A DNA stretch of 64,000 nt from Meridianimaribacter flavus (GCF_004366715.1 NZ_SOQZ01000004.1:364341-428340), one strand, 5' to 3'; shown: positions 8,749 through 18,674, numbered from the stretch's first letter. Notes: generated from the letters alone by a model not told the origin. Program-made: numbers and translations.

Positions 8749-8756
8749 TATTTTTG
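8749..8756 (+). promoter_or_regulatory. -7 box for the DUF3810 gene
   Basis: TATTTTTG ends 4 bases before the ATG at 8761. If transcription starts at the usual short distance downstream, the message is leaderless or nearly so. Confidence 0.5.
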
Positions 8757-8760
8757 ATTT

Positions 8761-9828
8761 ATGCAGAAATACCTCAAATCCATACTAGCGTTTTCAATTG
8801 TACTTCAAATTATACTCTTGAAAATTATAGCACGTTTTCCTGATGTTGTTGAACAATTATACAGCAATGGTCTTTATGTATACATCTCAAAACTGATGCG
8901 ATACGTTTTTGGTTGGGTGCCTTTTTCTGTAGGTGATGTGTTATACACCTTAGCTACTGTTTATATATTAAGATGGTTGTTTGTAAATAGAAAACGTGTA
9001 ATAAAAGACACAAAAGCGTGGATTTTAGATGTATTATCAGCCGTATCTATAGGGTATTTTACATTTCATTTACTTTGGGCTTTTAATTATTACAGGCTAC
9101 CACTACACAAAGCGCTTAATATAGAAAAAGACTATACTACTGAAGCACTTGTAGCAACTACAGAGCGTCTAATTAGTACTGTAAACACTGTTCATATAGC
9201 CATTACAAATAATGACACTATTAAGGTTGATATGCCTTACAGCAAAACAGAATTATTACAAAAAACCCCTAAAGGCTATGATAAACTTTCTAAAAAATTT
9301 CCTCATTTAGCTTATCAGCCTAAAAGCGTTAAACGTTCTATTTATAGTTTACCACTAACTTATATGGGCTTTTCAGGGTATTTAAATCCGTTTACCAATG
9401 AAGCACAAATTGATGGACTGATTCCAACTTTTAAATATCCAACCACTGCAAGCCACGAAGTAGCACACCAATTGGGTTATGCTGCTGAAAATGAAGCTAA
9501 CTTTATAGGTAGTATGGCAGCAATGCATCATGATGATATTTATTTTAAGTATTCTGGTTATGCGTTTGCATTAAGACATTGCCTACACGAAATTTATAGA
9601 CGCGATCCTAAACAGTATGAAACTTTGGTTACTAAAGTGAATAAAGGCATTTTGAAAAACTATCAAGAGGTTAGAGACTTTTGGGACAGTTATCAAAATC
9701 CAACTGAGCCTTTGTTTAAATCTACTTACGATACATTTCTAAAAGCTAACAACCAAATAGATGGTATGGAAAGCTATAGTTATGTAGTTGCACTTTTAGT
9801 AAATTACTTTGAAAATAATACATTCTAA
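8761..9828 (+). CDS. DUF3810 membrane protein with zincin-like HExxH motif
   Basis: A 355-aa protein with hydrophobic segments near residues 8-25, 44-65 and 95-112, followed by a soluble domain. The soluble part has SHEVAHQLGYAAENEANFIG, an HExxH followed by a downstream Glu, as in zinc metallopeptidases of the gluzincin type. Family recognition is DUF3810. Catalytic activity and substrate are not established; the motif makes membrane-tethered proteolysis plausible. It is divergent from pepD across a short promoter region. The start follows its own promoter box very closely. Confidence 0.85.
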   Translation: MQKYLKSILAFSIVLQIILLKIIARFPDVVEQLYSNGLYVYISKLMRYVFGWVPFSVGDVLYTLATVYILRWLFVNRKRVIKDTKAWILDVLSAVSIGYFTFHLLWAFNYYRLPLHKALNIEKDYTTEALVATTERLISTVNTVHIAITNNDTIKVDMPYSKTELLQKTPKGYDKLSKKFPHLAYQPKSVKRSIYSLPLTYMGFSGYLNPFTNEAQIDGLIPTFKYPTTASHEVAHQLGYAAENEANFIGSMAAMHHDDIYFKYSGYAFALRHCLHEIYRRDPKQYETLVTKVNKGILKNYQEVRDFWDSYQNPTEPLFKSTYDTFLKANNQIDGMESYSYVVALLVNYFENNTF

Positions 9829-9874
9829 AAAAGTTAAAAAAAGTGTATTAGTTCGTTACTAAAGGCAATATTTC

Positions 9875-9882
9875 TATCTTTA
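9875..9882 (+). promoter_or_regulatory. Possible -7 box for the amidohydrolase operon
   Basis: TATCTTTA, one mismatch from TAnnTTTG, 30 bases before the ATG at 9913. No -33 TTG was found. Confidence 0.3.
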
Positions 9883-9912
9883 GCTTTCTATTTTTTAACC
9901 AACACTTACATA

Positions 9913-12897
9913 ATGATAAGACCGTATCTCACTATCTTAACATTTTTGTGCTGTTTTTCATTTTACGCACAAGAATATTTTCCAAAAAATGATGGTGTAG
10001 TTGCAACAAACACTAACTACACTGCATTTACAAATGCTAAAATTTATGTGACTCCTACTCAAGTTATTGAAAACGGAACACTTTTAATTAAAGACGGAAA
10101 AGTCGTTGCTACAGGAACTTCTGTTAGCATTCCAAAAAACACTAAAATTATTGATGTTTCAGGTAAAAGCATCTACCCTTCTTTTATTGACATCTATTCC
10201 GATTTTGGTATCAAAGCCCCTGAACGAGACTCAGGAAGTGGCAGAAGTGCACAGTACGAACCTAGCAGATCAGGATATTACTGGAACGACCATGTAATGC
10301 CTGAAAACAAAGCAATAGACCGCTTTAGTTTTGACAGCAAAAAAGCTTCAGAATACATTAAAGCAGGTTTTGGAACACTTAACGCACACATACAAGATGG
10401 AATTGTTAGAGGTAGCGGAATGCTTGTAGCGCTTGATAGCGAAGGCACCAACGCTAACCGAATATTAGATGATCATTCTGCGCAATACTTCTCGTTTTCT
10501 AAAAGTGTGACTTCAAGACAGTCTTATCCTTCTTCTATTATGGGAAGCATGGCTTTACTAAGACAACTGTATATTGATGCTGATTGGTATGCAAAAGGAA
10601 ACTCTAAAACAAAAGATTTATCTCTTGAAGCACTAAATAAGAATAAATCCTTAATTCAAATTTTTGCTGCAGGTAGTAGAGCTAACTTATTAAGAGCTGA
10701 TAAAGTTGGTGATGAATATGGTGTACAATATGTTATACTTGGAGGTGGTGATGAATACGAACGTGTAAACGAAGTAAAAAACACAAACGCGTCGTTGATT
10801 ATCCCAATTAATTTCCCAGATGCTTACGATGTTGAAAATCCGTTTTTAGCTTCAGGTTTATCGCTTAGCGATATGAGAGCATGGAATCAAAAACCAACAA
10901 ACCCAAAGGTTTTAGCTGAAAACAATATCAAATTTGCGTTAACTACGCATTCATTAAAATCGCCAAAAGAGTTTAAATCCAACCTCTTAAAAGCCATTGA
11001 ATATGGACTTTCTGAAGAAAAAGCTTTGGAATCACTTACTACTATTCCTGCTCAATTATTAGGAAAGCAAAATACTATTGGTTCTTTAAAGAACGAAACT
11101 TACGCTAACTTCTTAATTACTTCTGGAAACATTTTTGATAAAAAAACCACATTATATGAAAACTGGGTACTTGGTCAGCAAAATGTTATAGAAGACATGA
11201 CTATTAAAGACATTAGAGGCGACTATGAGTTTAGATTAGCTGGTGAAGATTATAAAATGTCATTAAAAGGAGAACTTAGCAAATTGAAATCTGAAATTAT
11301 CAGTGGTGACAATACCTTAGGTTCTAAAGTAAGCTACAGTGATAATTGGGTTACTATTTCAATGACAACAAAAGATTCTACAAAACAAGAGTTTGTTAGA
11401 ATTATAGCAAATGTTGATAGTGACAACAACCTTAGAGGTACAACTACAATGCCTACAGGAAACGAAATGTCATTTTATGCTAAATCTTTAAAAAAAGAAG
11501 ACGACACTAAATCTGACGACAAAAAGAAATCTAAAGACTCCACTGAAAAAGTATTTCCAGTAACATTCCCAAACAATGCGTATGGTTTTACCGAATTACC
11601 AAAAGCCGAAACATTATTATTTAAAAATGCTACAGTTTGGACTAATGAAGCTGATGGAATTTTAGAAAACACTGATGTACTTATCAAAAACGGAAAGATT
11701 GCCAAAATAGGTCAAAACCTATCAGACAATAGCGCAAAAGTTATTGATGCAACAGGAAAACATCTTACTGCTGGAGTTATTGATGAGCACTCACATATTG
11801 CTGCTGCATCTATAAACGAAGGTGGACAAAACTCTTCTGCCGAAGTATCTATAGAAGATGTTGTAGAACCAGGAGATATAAGTATTTACCGTAATCTTGC
11901 TGGAGGTGTAACTTCAATACAAATCTTACATGGTTCGGCTAACCCAATTGGAGGTCGCTCAGCAATTATAAAACTAAAATGGGGAGAATCTGCCGATAAT
12001 TTAATTTATGACAACAGTCCTAAGTTTATCAAATTCGCATTAGGTGAAAACGTAAAACAGTCTAACTGGTCTAGCTACTCAAGATTCCCACAAACACGTA
12101 TGGGAGTTGAGCAACTCTATATAGATTATTTCACTCGAGCAAAAGAATATGATGCTTTAAAGAAAAGCGGAAAACCTTATCGTAAAGACATAGAGCTTGA
12201 AGTACTTGCTGAAATATTAAACAAAGAGCGCTTTATTTCTTGTCATTCTTATGTACAAAGCGAAATAAATATGCTAATGAAAGTGGCTGAAAAGTTCAAT
12301 TTCAACATCAATACGTTTACACACATTTTAGAAGGCTATAAACTTGCTGACAAAATGAAAGAACATGGTGTTGGTGGCTCTACATTTAGTGATTGGTGGG
12401 CATACAAGTATGAAGTAAATGATGCCATTCCTTACAACGCTGCAATAATGCACAACCAAGGTGTTACAGTTGCTATAAATAGTGATGATGGCGAAATGTC
12501 TCGACGTTTAAATCAAGAAGCTGCAAAATCGGTAAAATATGGTGGTGTTAGTGAAGAAGAAGCTTGGAAATTCGTAACTCTTAATCCTGCTAAATTATTA
12601 CATATCGATGATAGAGTTGGTAGTATTAAAGTAGGTAAAGATGCTGATGTAGTTTTATGGACAGACCATCCACTTTCAATATATGCAAAAGCAGAAAAAA
12701 CCATTATTGAAGGTGTTACCTATTTCGATTTAAAACGAGATGAAATGATGAGAAGCAAAATTCAAAATGAAAAAAGCGAACTCATCAACTTAATGTTACA
12801 AGCAAAGAACAAAGGATTAAAAACACAACCTATTAAGAAAAAAGAAAAAGAATTTTTGCATTGCGATTCTATGGATAACGAACACCATGAACACTAA
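9913..12897 (+). CDS. Secreted tandem amidohydrolase-family protein
   Basis: A 994-aa protein with a signal peptide (LTILTFLCCFSFYAQ). It contains two amidohydrolase-like units. The first (about 30-430) keeps the fold cues (GTLLIKDGKVVATGTSV, KIIDVSGKSIYPSFID) but has IYSDFG where HxH should be. The second (about 570-970) has the metal site: VIDEHSHIA (HxH), later CHSYVQ and THILEG histidines, and INSDDGEMSR (catalytic Asp). A charged Asp/Lys linker near residue 530 separates them. The family hydrolyses C-N or related bonds; the substrate here is unknown. The C-terminus is Lys- and His-rich. The partner gene starts 12 bases later. Confidence 0.88.
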   Translation: MIRPYLTILTFLCCFSFYAQEYFPKNDGVVATNTNYTAFTNAKIYVTPTQVIENGTLLIKDGKVVATGTSVSIPKNTKIIDVSGKSIYPSFIDIYSDFGIKAPERDSGSGRSAQYEPSRSGYYWNDHVMPENKAIDRFSFDSKKASEYIKAGFGTLNAHIQDGIVRGSGMLVALDSEGTNANRILDDHSAQYFSFSKSVTSRQSYPSSIMGSMALLRQLYIDADWYAKGNSKTKDLSLEALNKNKSLIQIFAAGSRANLLRADKVGDEYGVQYVILGGGDEYERVNEVKNTNASLIIPINFPDAYDVENPFLASGLSLSDMRAWNQKPTNPKVLAENNIKFALTTHSLKSPKEFKSNLLKAIEYGLSEEKALESLTTIPAQLLGKQNTIGSLKNETYANFLITSGNIFDKKTTLYENWVLGQQNVIEDMTIKDIRGDYEFRLAGEDYKMSLKGELSKLKSEIISGDNTLGSKVSYSDNWVTISMTTKDSTKQEFVRIIANVDSDNNLRGTTTMPTGNEMSFYAKSLKKEDDTKSDDKKKSKDSTEKVFPVTFPNNAYGFTELPKAETLLFKNATVWTNEADGILENTDVLIKNGKIAKIGQNLSDNSAKVIDATGKHLTAGVIDEHSHIAAASINEGGQNSSAEVSIEDVVEPGDISIYRNLAGGVTSIQILHGSANPIGGRSAIIKLKWGESADNLIYDNSPKFIKFALGENVKQSNWSSYSRFPQTRMGVEQLYIDYFTRAKEYDALKKSGKPYRKDIELEVLAEILNKERFISCHSYVQSEINMLMKVAEKFNFNINTFTHILEGYKLADKMKEHGVGGSTFSDWWAYKYEVNDAIPYNAAIMHNQGVTVAINSDDGEMSRRLNQEAAKSVKYGGVSEEEAWKFVTLNPAKLLHIDDRVGSIKVGKDADVVLWTDHPLSIYAKAEKTIIEGVTYFDLKRDEMMRSKIQNEKSELINLMLQAKNKGLKTQPIKKKEKEFLHCDSMDNEHHEH

Positions 12898-12909
12898 AAA
12901 AACAGTATT

Positions 12910-14220
12910 ATGAAACAAATTAAACAAACCCTTATAGTGTTATTAGTGTTATGCTTTTCATCAGCGATAGCACAACAAACACCTGCTCCAAAGCAAACTA
13001 AAGACATTGCTATTGTAGGAGCTACAGCTCATATTGGTAATGGTAAGGTTATTGAAAATAGTATTATCATAATTAAAGATGGTAAATTACTTACAGTTGC
13101 CGATGCTGGAATTGTAAAAATCAATATCACTAACATGGAAACCATAAATGCCGAAGGTAAACATGTGTATCCAGGATTTATAGTACCTAACACTACTTTA
13201 GGATTAGTAGAAATTGATGCAGTTAGAGCAACTGATGACGATGCCGAAATTGGAACTTACAAACCACACATTAGAAGCTTAATTGCCTATAATGCCGAAT
13301 CTAAAGTGGTTGAAAGTATGCGTCCAAACGGAGTACTTATAGGACAAATAACACCAAGAGGTGGTACTATTTCAGGAACATCGTCTATCGTTCAATTTGA
13401 CGCTTGGAACTGGGAAGATGCTGCTATAAAAGTTGACGATGGCATTCATGTTAATTGGCCTAATAGTTTTTCTAGAGGTCGTTGGTGGCGTGGAGAAGAC
13501 CCTGGTTTAAAACCTAACGAAAACTACTCGAAGCAAGTTAAAGAACTTCAAGATTATTTAGACCAATCTAAAGCCTATAACAATGGAGACAAAAAAATCA
13601 CAAACTTACCTTTTGAAGCACTTAAAGGTATTTTTGATGGTTCTAAAAAACTATATGTAAATGTAGATGACGAAAAAGGAATTAATGATGTTATCAACTT
13701 CAAAAACAAAAATGGTATTAAACACATGGTTATTGTTGGAGGTTATTCAGCTTATAAAGTAGCCGATTTACTGAAGCAAAACAATATTCCGGTTTTAGTA
13801 CAACGTCTTCATAAAACACCTAGTAATGAAGATGACGATTACGATTTACCTTATAAATTAGCAAAACTATTAACAGACAAAGGTGTTACAGTTGCTTTAG
13901 AAAGTAGTGGTAGTATGGAGCGTATGAATGCTAGAAATCTTCCGTTTTTAGCAGGAACAGCTGTAGCTCATGGCGTAACAAAAGAGCAAGCATTACAAAT
14001 GATAACGCTTAATACTGCTAAAATTTTAGGTATTGATGATCAATATGGTTCTTTAGAAGAAGGTAAAAGCGCTACACTTTTTATTAGCGAAGGTGATGCA
14101 TTAGATATGCGTACAAATGTTTTAACACACGCTTTTATTGATGGTCGCGATGTGAGTTTAGAAAGTCATCAAACTAAATTGTGGAAACGCTACTCCAATA
14201 AATTCAAAAATCAAGAATAA
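12910..14220 (+). CDS. Secreted amidohydrolase-like protein lacking metal ligands
   Basis: A 436-aa protein with a signal peptide ending IAQQ. It has the amidohydrolase composite-domain pattern (IAIVGATAHIGNGKVIENSIIIIKDGK, VYPGFIV) and the C-terminal NTAKILGIDDQYGSLEEGKSATLFI, but the HxH after the first strand is replaced by PNTTLG and the usual catalytic Asp region reads LESSGSMERMN. It is therefore probably inactive, perhaps a regulatory or structural partner of the 994-aa protein that it follows by 12 bases. A terminator comes 6 bases after the stop. Confidence 0.87.
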   Translation: MKQIKQTLIVLLVLCFSSAIAQQTPAPKQTKDIAIVGATAHIGNGKVIENSIIIIKDGKLLTVADAGIVKINITNMETINAEGKHVYPGFIVPNTTLGLVEIDAVRATDDDAEIGTYKPHIRSLIAYNAESKVVESMRPNGVLIGQITPRGGTISGTSSIVQFDAWNWEDAAIKVDDGIHVNWPNSFSRGRWWRGEDPGLKPNENYSKQVKELQDYLDQSKAYNNGDKKITNLPFEALKGIFDGSKKLYVNVDDEKGINDVINFKNKNGIKHMVIVGGYSAYKVADLLKQNNIPVLVQRLHKTPSNEDDDYDLPYKLAKLLTDKGVTVALESSGSMERMNARNLPFLAGTAVAHGVTKEQALQMITLNTAKILGIDDQYGSLEEGKSATLFISEGDALDMRTNVLTHAFIDGRDVSLESHQTKLWKRYSNKFKNQE

Positions 14221-14225
14221 CTTAA

Positions 14226-14250
14226 AGCGAACCAAATGGTTCGCTTTTTT
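14226..14250 (+). terminator. Intrinsic terminator of the amidohydrolase operon
   Basis: Stem AGCGAACC/GGTTCGCT (14226-14233 and 14238-14245) with an AAAT loop and a run of six T. Confidence 0.9.
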
Positions 14251-14294
14251 GTTCAATAGACATTCGTTACAATAAAATTATCGACTAAAATGGC

Positions 14295-14302
14295 TACTTT
14301 TG
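14295..14302 (+). promoter_or_regulatory. -7 box for the RNA methyltransferase
   Basis: TACTTTTG, a perfect TAnnTTTG, ends 7 bases before the ATG at 14310, implying a very short leader. Confidence 0.5.
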
Positions 14303-14309
14303 TCTGGTT

Positions 14310-15110
14310 ATGACAAAAGAAATTACAAGCATACAAAATCCTTACATTAAACAACTTGTTCAGTTAAAAGACAAATCGCGTGAGCGTAAAAAGTCTGGAT
14401 TGTTTCTTATTGAAGGCAAACGAGAATTATCTTTAGCACTTAAAGGCAATTATGACGTGGATACCGTTTTGTTTTATTCTGAATTGATTTCGGAAGAAGA
14501 ACTATCTTCATTAATACCATCAAACATTAAACGTATTGAAATTTCTAAAGATGTATTTCAAAAAATTGCACATAGAGACACAACCGAAGGGATTATTGCT
14601 GTTGCCAAAACAAAATCACATCTTTTAGATGATATTATCTTTAAAAGTGAAAACCCTTTGATTTTAGTAGCCGAAGCTCCTGAAAAACCTGGTAACATTG
14701 GTGCTTTATTACGTACTGCTGATGCTGCCAATGTAGATGCTGTAATTATTGCAAACCCAAAAACCGATTTATACAACCCTAATATTATTCGTTCTAGCGT
14801 TGGCTGCGTGTTTACCAAGCAAGTGGTTACAGGCTCAACAAAAGATATCGTTTCGTTTTTAAAACAACATCACATTAACATTTTTTGTGCTGCACTACAA
14901 GCTTCTGTAAACTATCACACACAAGATTTTACATTACCTACTGCTATAGTTGTAGGTACTGAAGCGACTGGATTAAGTGACGAATGGTTGCAAGAGTCTA
15001 CACATAACATTATTATTCCTATGCAAGGTGAAATTGACTCTATGAATGTGTCTGTTGCTGCAGGAATACTTATTTTTGAAGCTGTTCGCCAAAGAATTTT
15101 AAACGGATAA
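14310..15110 (+). CDS. SpoU/TrmH-family RNA 2'-O-methyltransferase
   Basis: A 266-aa SPOUT-class methyltransferase. The N-terminal substrate-binding domain starts TSIQNPYIKQLVQLKDKSRERKKS and contains LFLIEGKRE. The knot motifs follow: EKPGNIGALLRTADAANVDAV (motif 1), NIIRSSVGCVF, IVVGTEATGLSDEW (motif 2) and IIPMQGEIDSMNVSVAAGILIFEAVRQR (motif 3). It methylates a ribose 2'-OH in rRNA or tRNA; the target cannot be read from sequence. The following protease gene starts 15 bases later. Confidence 0.92.
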   Translation: MTKEITSIQNPYIKQLVQLKDKSRERKKSGLFLIEGKRELSLALKGNYDVDTVLFYSELISEEELSSLIPSNIKRIEISKDVFQKIAHRDTTEGIIAVAKTKSHLLDDIIFKSENPLILVAEAPEKPGNIGALLRTADAANVDAVIIANPKTDLYNPNIIRSSVGCVFTKQVVTGSTKDIVSFLKQHHINIFCAALQASVNYHTQDFTLPTAIVVGTEATGLSDEWLQESTHNIIIPMQGEIDSMNVSVAAGILIFEAVRQRILNG

Positions 15111-15125
15111 TTATTAATTCCTAAT

Positions 15126-16358
15126 ATGACTGCCACTACTCTATTTTATATCATAATAGCAATAATCATTGTAAATTTTTTTATTGATAAAATCCTAGAT
15201 GCGCTTAACGCAAAACATTTTAACGATGCTATACCAAACGAGCTTAAAGATGTTTATGATGACACTGAATATAAAAAATCGCAAGCCTACAAACTCACCA
15301 ATTATAAGTTTGGTGTTTGGAGTTCAACTTTTTCGGTGGCTTTAACGTTGGCTTTTATTTGTTTTGGTGGTTTCGAATATGTTGATGTTTTAGCAAGACG
15401 TTTCAGCGATAACTCAATTGTAGTCGCTTTGGTGTTTTTTGGTATAATCATGTTTGGTAGTGATATCCTATCTACTCCATTTTCTTACTATAAGACTTTT
15501 GTAATTGAAGAGCGTTTTGGCTTCAATAAAACTACCGTAAAGACATTTATTCTAGACAAAATAAAAGGCTTATTAATGATGGCTGTTATTGGTGGTGGAA
15601 TTTTAGCACTCATCATTTACATATTTCAACTTACCCAACAACATTTTTGGTTATACGCTTGGGCCATCATAACCATATTCTCGGTATTTATGAATATGTT
15701 TTATGCTAAGCTTATTGTACCACTATTCAACAAACAAACTCCTTTAGAAGAAAGCTCTTTACGTCATAAAATTTCAGAATATGCTCAATCGGTTGGGTTT
15801 AATCTTGAAAAAATATTTGTGATTGACGGTTCAAAACGTAGCACAAAAGCAAACGCTTACTTTTCGGGTTTTGGAAATGAAAAAAGAGTTACACTATATG
15901 ATACCTTAATCAATGATTTGGAAGAAGAGGAAATTGTAGCAGTTTTAGCTCATGAAGTAGGTCATTACAAAAGAAAACACATTATTTACAACTTAGTAGC
16001 TTCAGTATTACTTACAGGACTTACCTTGTATGTGCTTTCCATTTTTATAACCAACCCATTACTTTCTAATGCCTTAGGTGTAAGCACACACAGTTTTCAT
16101 GTTGGTTTAGTTGCTTTTGGACTACTCTACGCGCCTATTTCTGAAATCACAGGATTGGTAATGAATTGGCTGTCTAGAAAGTTTGAATATCAAGCTGATG
16201 ATTACGCAAAAAACACTTATAAAGCGCAACCGCTTATCACAGCTTTAAAAAAACTAAACAAAAACAGCCTTAGCAATTTAACACCTCACAAAGCTTACGT
16301 ATTTGTGCATTATTCACACCCAACACTGTTACAACGCATGCGAAATTTAATGGGTTAA
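15126..16358 (+). CDS. M48 family membrane metalloprotease (Ste24/CAAX-like)
   Basis: A 410-aa polytopic membrane protein with hydrophobic segments at the N-terminus (ATTLFYIIIAIIIVNFFI) and about five more. The zinc site is VLAHEVGHYKRKHI (HExxH, near residue 277), with the third ligand in SRKFEYQADDYA near residue 355. NAYFSGFGNEKRVTLYDTLI just before the zinc site is typical of Ste24-type peptidases. In bacteria this group probably handles membrane-protein quality control; the eukaryotic prenyl-protease role does not transfer. Probably co-transcribed with the methyltransferase. Confidence 0.93.
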   Translation: MTATTLFYIIIAIIIVNFFIDKILDALNAKHFNDAIPNELKDVYDDTEYKKSQAYKLTNYKFGVWSSTFSVALTLAFICFGGFEYVDVLARRFSDNSIVVALVFFGIIMFGSDILSTPFSYYKTFVIEERFGFNKTTVKTFILDKIKGLLMMAVIGGGILALIIYIFQLTQQHFWLYAWAIITIFSVFMNMFYAKLIVPLFNKQTPLEESSLRHKISEYAQSVGFNLEKIFVIDGSKRSTKANAYFSGFGNEKRVTLYDTLINDLEEEEIVAVLAHEVGHYKRKHIIYNLVASVLLTGLTLYVLSIFITNPLLSNALGVSTHSFHVGLVAFGLLYAPISEITGLVMNWLSRKFEYQADDYAKNTYKAQPLITALKKLNKNSLSNLTPHKAYVFVHYSHPTLLQRMRNLMG

Positions 16359-16420
16359 ATAGCATTTATTTTTAACAGGTTTGGTAACTGTTTTCCATTA
16401 AATAAAACCATAAAAAGCAA

Positions 16421-16451
16421 TTGCACATTAAATTTCTAATGCGTACTTTAG
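16421..16451 (+). promoter_or_regulatory. Promoter of the RelA/SpoT gene
   Basis: TTG (16421-16423), a 20-base spacer and TACTTTAG (16444-16451, one mismatch) lie just upstream of the ATG at 16456. Confidence 0.5.
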
Positions 16452-16455
16452 TTTT

Positions 16456-18666
16456 ATGACAGAAGTTGAGATAGAAAAAGAAAATGCAGCCATTGCTAAA
16501 GCTTACAAAGAACTCCTTAAAGTAAGTTACCAGACATTAACCAATGACGATAAAAAATTAATCCGTCATGCGTTTGATGTAGCTGTTGATGCGCACAAAG
16601 ATCAACGTAGAAAATCTGGTGAAGCCTATATTTTTCATCCTATAGCTGTAGCAAAAATTGTCGCTTCAGAAATAGGCTTGGATGCTATCTCTATTGCTGC
16701 TGCTCTGCTCCATGATGTTGTTGAAGACAATGAGGATTATACCAAAAATGACATCGAACAATTATTTGGAGAAACTGTTGCTCGTATTGTTGACGGACTT
16801 ACTAAAATTTCGTCACTAAGTAAAGAAACCGATGTTTCCACCCAAGCGGAAAATTTCCGTAAAATGCTATTAACGCTTAACGACGACATTAGAGTTATCA
16901 TTATCAAAATAGCCGACCGTCTTCATAACATGCAAACCATGGATGCGATGAGACGTGATAAACAGGAAAAAATAGCTTCTGAAACACTGTACATCTATGC
17001 ACCATTAGCACATAGAATTGGGCTTTACAACATAAAAACCGAACTAGAAGATCTTGGTTTAAAATATACCGAACCTGAAGTTTATCAAGACATTCATGAT
17101 AAAATAAAGGAAAGTAAAGAAGAGCAAGACAAATACATTGAAACCTTTTCTAAAACCATTAAAGATGCTTTAGATGCTGAAGGCTTAAATTACGACATTA
17201 AAGGTCGACCAAAATCTATTTATTCTATCCGTAGAAAAATGATAAAACAAGGTGTCACCTTTGATGAAGTATATGACAAATTTGCTGTTCGTATCATTTA
17301 CAAGTCAGATGTCGCTAACGAAAAATTCCTAGCTTGGAAAATCTACTCCATAGTTACAGACCACTTCACACCTAACCCAACCCGATTAAGAGATTGGATA
17401 TCCTCTCCAAAATCTACTGGTTACGAAGCGTTGCATATAACGGTTATGGGACCTAAAGGACGTTGGGTAGAAGTTCAAATTCGTAGTGAGCGCATGAACG
17501 AAATCGCCGAAAAAGGCTATGCAGCACACTACAAATACAAACAAGGTAATACCGAAGATGCTCTAGACACCTGGATAAATAAACTACAAGAAGCATTAGA
17601 AACTAACGAAACCAATGCTGTTGATTTTGTTGAACAGTTTAAGCTCAACCTATATTCAAAAGAAATTTATGTCTTCTCGCCTAAAGGAGATTTAAAATCG
17701 TTACCAAAAGGCGCAACACCTTTAGATTTTGCCTTTAGTATCCATACCGAAATAGGTATGAAAACAAGAGGAGCTAAAGTAAATGGCAAACTGGTGCCTT
17801 TGAGTCAAGAATTGCAAAGTGGTGACCAAGTTGAAATTTTAACATCCGAAAATGCCAAACCTAACTCCAACTGGTTAGACTATGCTACCACTGCAAGAGC
17901 TCGAAGCAAAATTAAAGGGTCGTTAAAAGACGAGAAAAAAACAATTGCTGAAGACGGTAAAGAGATTTTAAAACGAAAACTAAAGCAACTTAAAATAAAC
18001 CTTGATGAAAAGGCTGTAAACGACATGGTTGTTTACTTTAAGCTAAAAACAAGCTTAGACTTATTTTATCGTGTTGGCATTGGCACTATTGACAATAGTA
18101 TGCTTAAGGACTTTGCTTCATCTAGAAGCAATGCTTTAGTTAGCTTTATCAAAAATAAAATCTCTAGAAGACAAAACATCTCTAAGGAAGAGATAGAAAA
18201 AGATGAGATTACCTCAAAGTATGATTTATTAGTTTTTGGTAAAGAAGAAGAAAAACTAGATTATAAGTTAGCTAACTGTTGTAATCCTATTCCTGGAGAT
18301 CCTGTATTTGGATTTTTAACTATTAATGAAGGTATAAAAATCCATAAAAAGAATTGCCCAAATGCCTTGAGCTTACAATCTAATTATGCCTACAGAATTA
18401 TTCAGGCAAAATGGATAGATTCTTCGCAACAAGAATTTTCAGCTCAAATAAAATTATCTGGTATTGATAATTTAGGATTGGTAAACAACATTACAAAAAT
18501 TATTTCTTCAAATATGCACGTTAACATGAAGAGTATTAGTTTTCAAAGTGACGATGGTGTTTTCACAGGAAAAATCAACGTTGTAGTTAAAAACAATTCC
18601 ATGTTAAAAAAACTTATGGATAACCTTAAAAAAATTAATGGTATAGATAAGGTTACTAGAGTGTAA
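16456..18666 (+). CDS. Bifunctional (p)ppGpp synthetase/hydrolase, RelA/SpoT family
   Basis: A long RSH enzyme of 736 aa controlling the stringent response. Domains in order: HD hydrolase (about 45-200; HPIAVAKIV, AALLHDVVEDN, IKIADRLHNMQTM), synthetase (about 245-370; RPKSIYSIRRKM, STGYEALHITVMGPKGRWVEVQIRS), TGS (about 400-460; EIYVFSPKGDLKSLPKGATPLDFAFSIH), a helical region with a conserved-Cys segment (LANCCNPIPGDPVFGF) and a C-terminal ACT domain (about 655-736). The HD motif is intact, so hydrolase activity is expected. The Fur-family gene follows after a 39-base gap that contains its own -7 box. Confidence 0.96.
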   Translation: MTEVEIEKENAAIAKAYKELLKVSYQTLTNDDKKLIRHAFDVAVDAHKDQRRKSGEAYIFHPIAVAKIVASEIGLDAISIAAALLHDVVEDNEDYTKNDIEQLFGETVARIVDGLTKISSLSKETDVSTQAENFRKMLLTLNDDIRVIIIKIADRLHNMQTMDAMRRDKQEKIASETLYIYAPLAHRIGLYNIKTELEDLGLKYTEPEVYQDIHDKIKESKEEQDKYIETFSKTIKDALDAEGLNYDIKGRPKSIYSIRRKMIKQGVTFDEVYDKFAVRIIYKSDVANEKFLAWKIYSIVTDHFTPNPTRLRDWISSPKSTGYEALHITVMGPKGRWVEVQIRSERMNEIAEKGYAAHYKYKQGNTEDALDTWINKLQEALETNETNAVDFVEQFKLNLYSKEIYVFSPKGDLKSLPKGATPLDFAFSIHTEIGMKTRGAKVNGKLVPLSQELQSGDQVEILTSENAKPNSNWLDYATTARARSKIKGSLKDEKKTIAEDGKEILKRKLKQLKINLDEKAVNDMVVYFKLKTSLDLFYRVGIGTIDNSMLKDFASSRSNALVSFIKNKISRRQNISKEEIEKDEITSKYDLLVFGKEEEKLDYKLANCCNPIPGDPVFGFLTINEGIKIHKKNCPNALSLQSNYAYRIIQAKWIDSSQQEFSAQIKLSGIDNLGLVNNITKIISSNMHVNMKSISFQSDDGVFTGKINVVVKNNSMLKKLMDNLKKINGIDKVTRV

Positions 18667-18674
18667 AAAATGTG

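Noticed and set aside
16359..16420. Hairpin AACAG...CTGTT after the M48 protease as a terminator
   Set aside because: Only about five base pairs and no T run follows.
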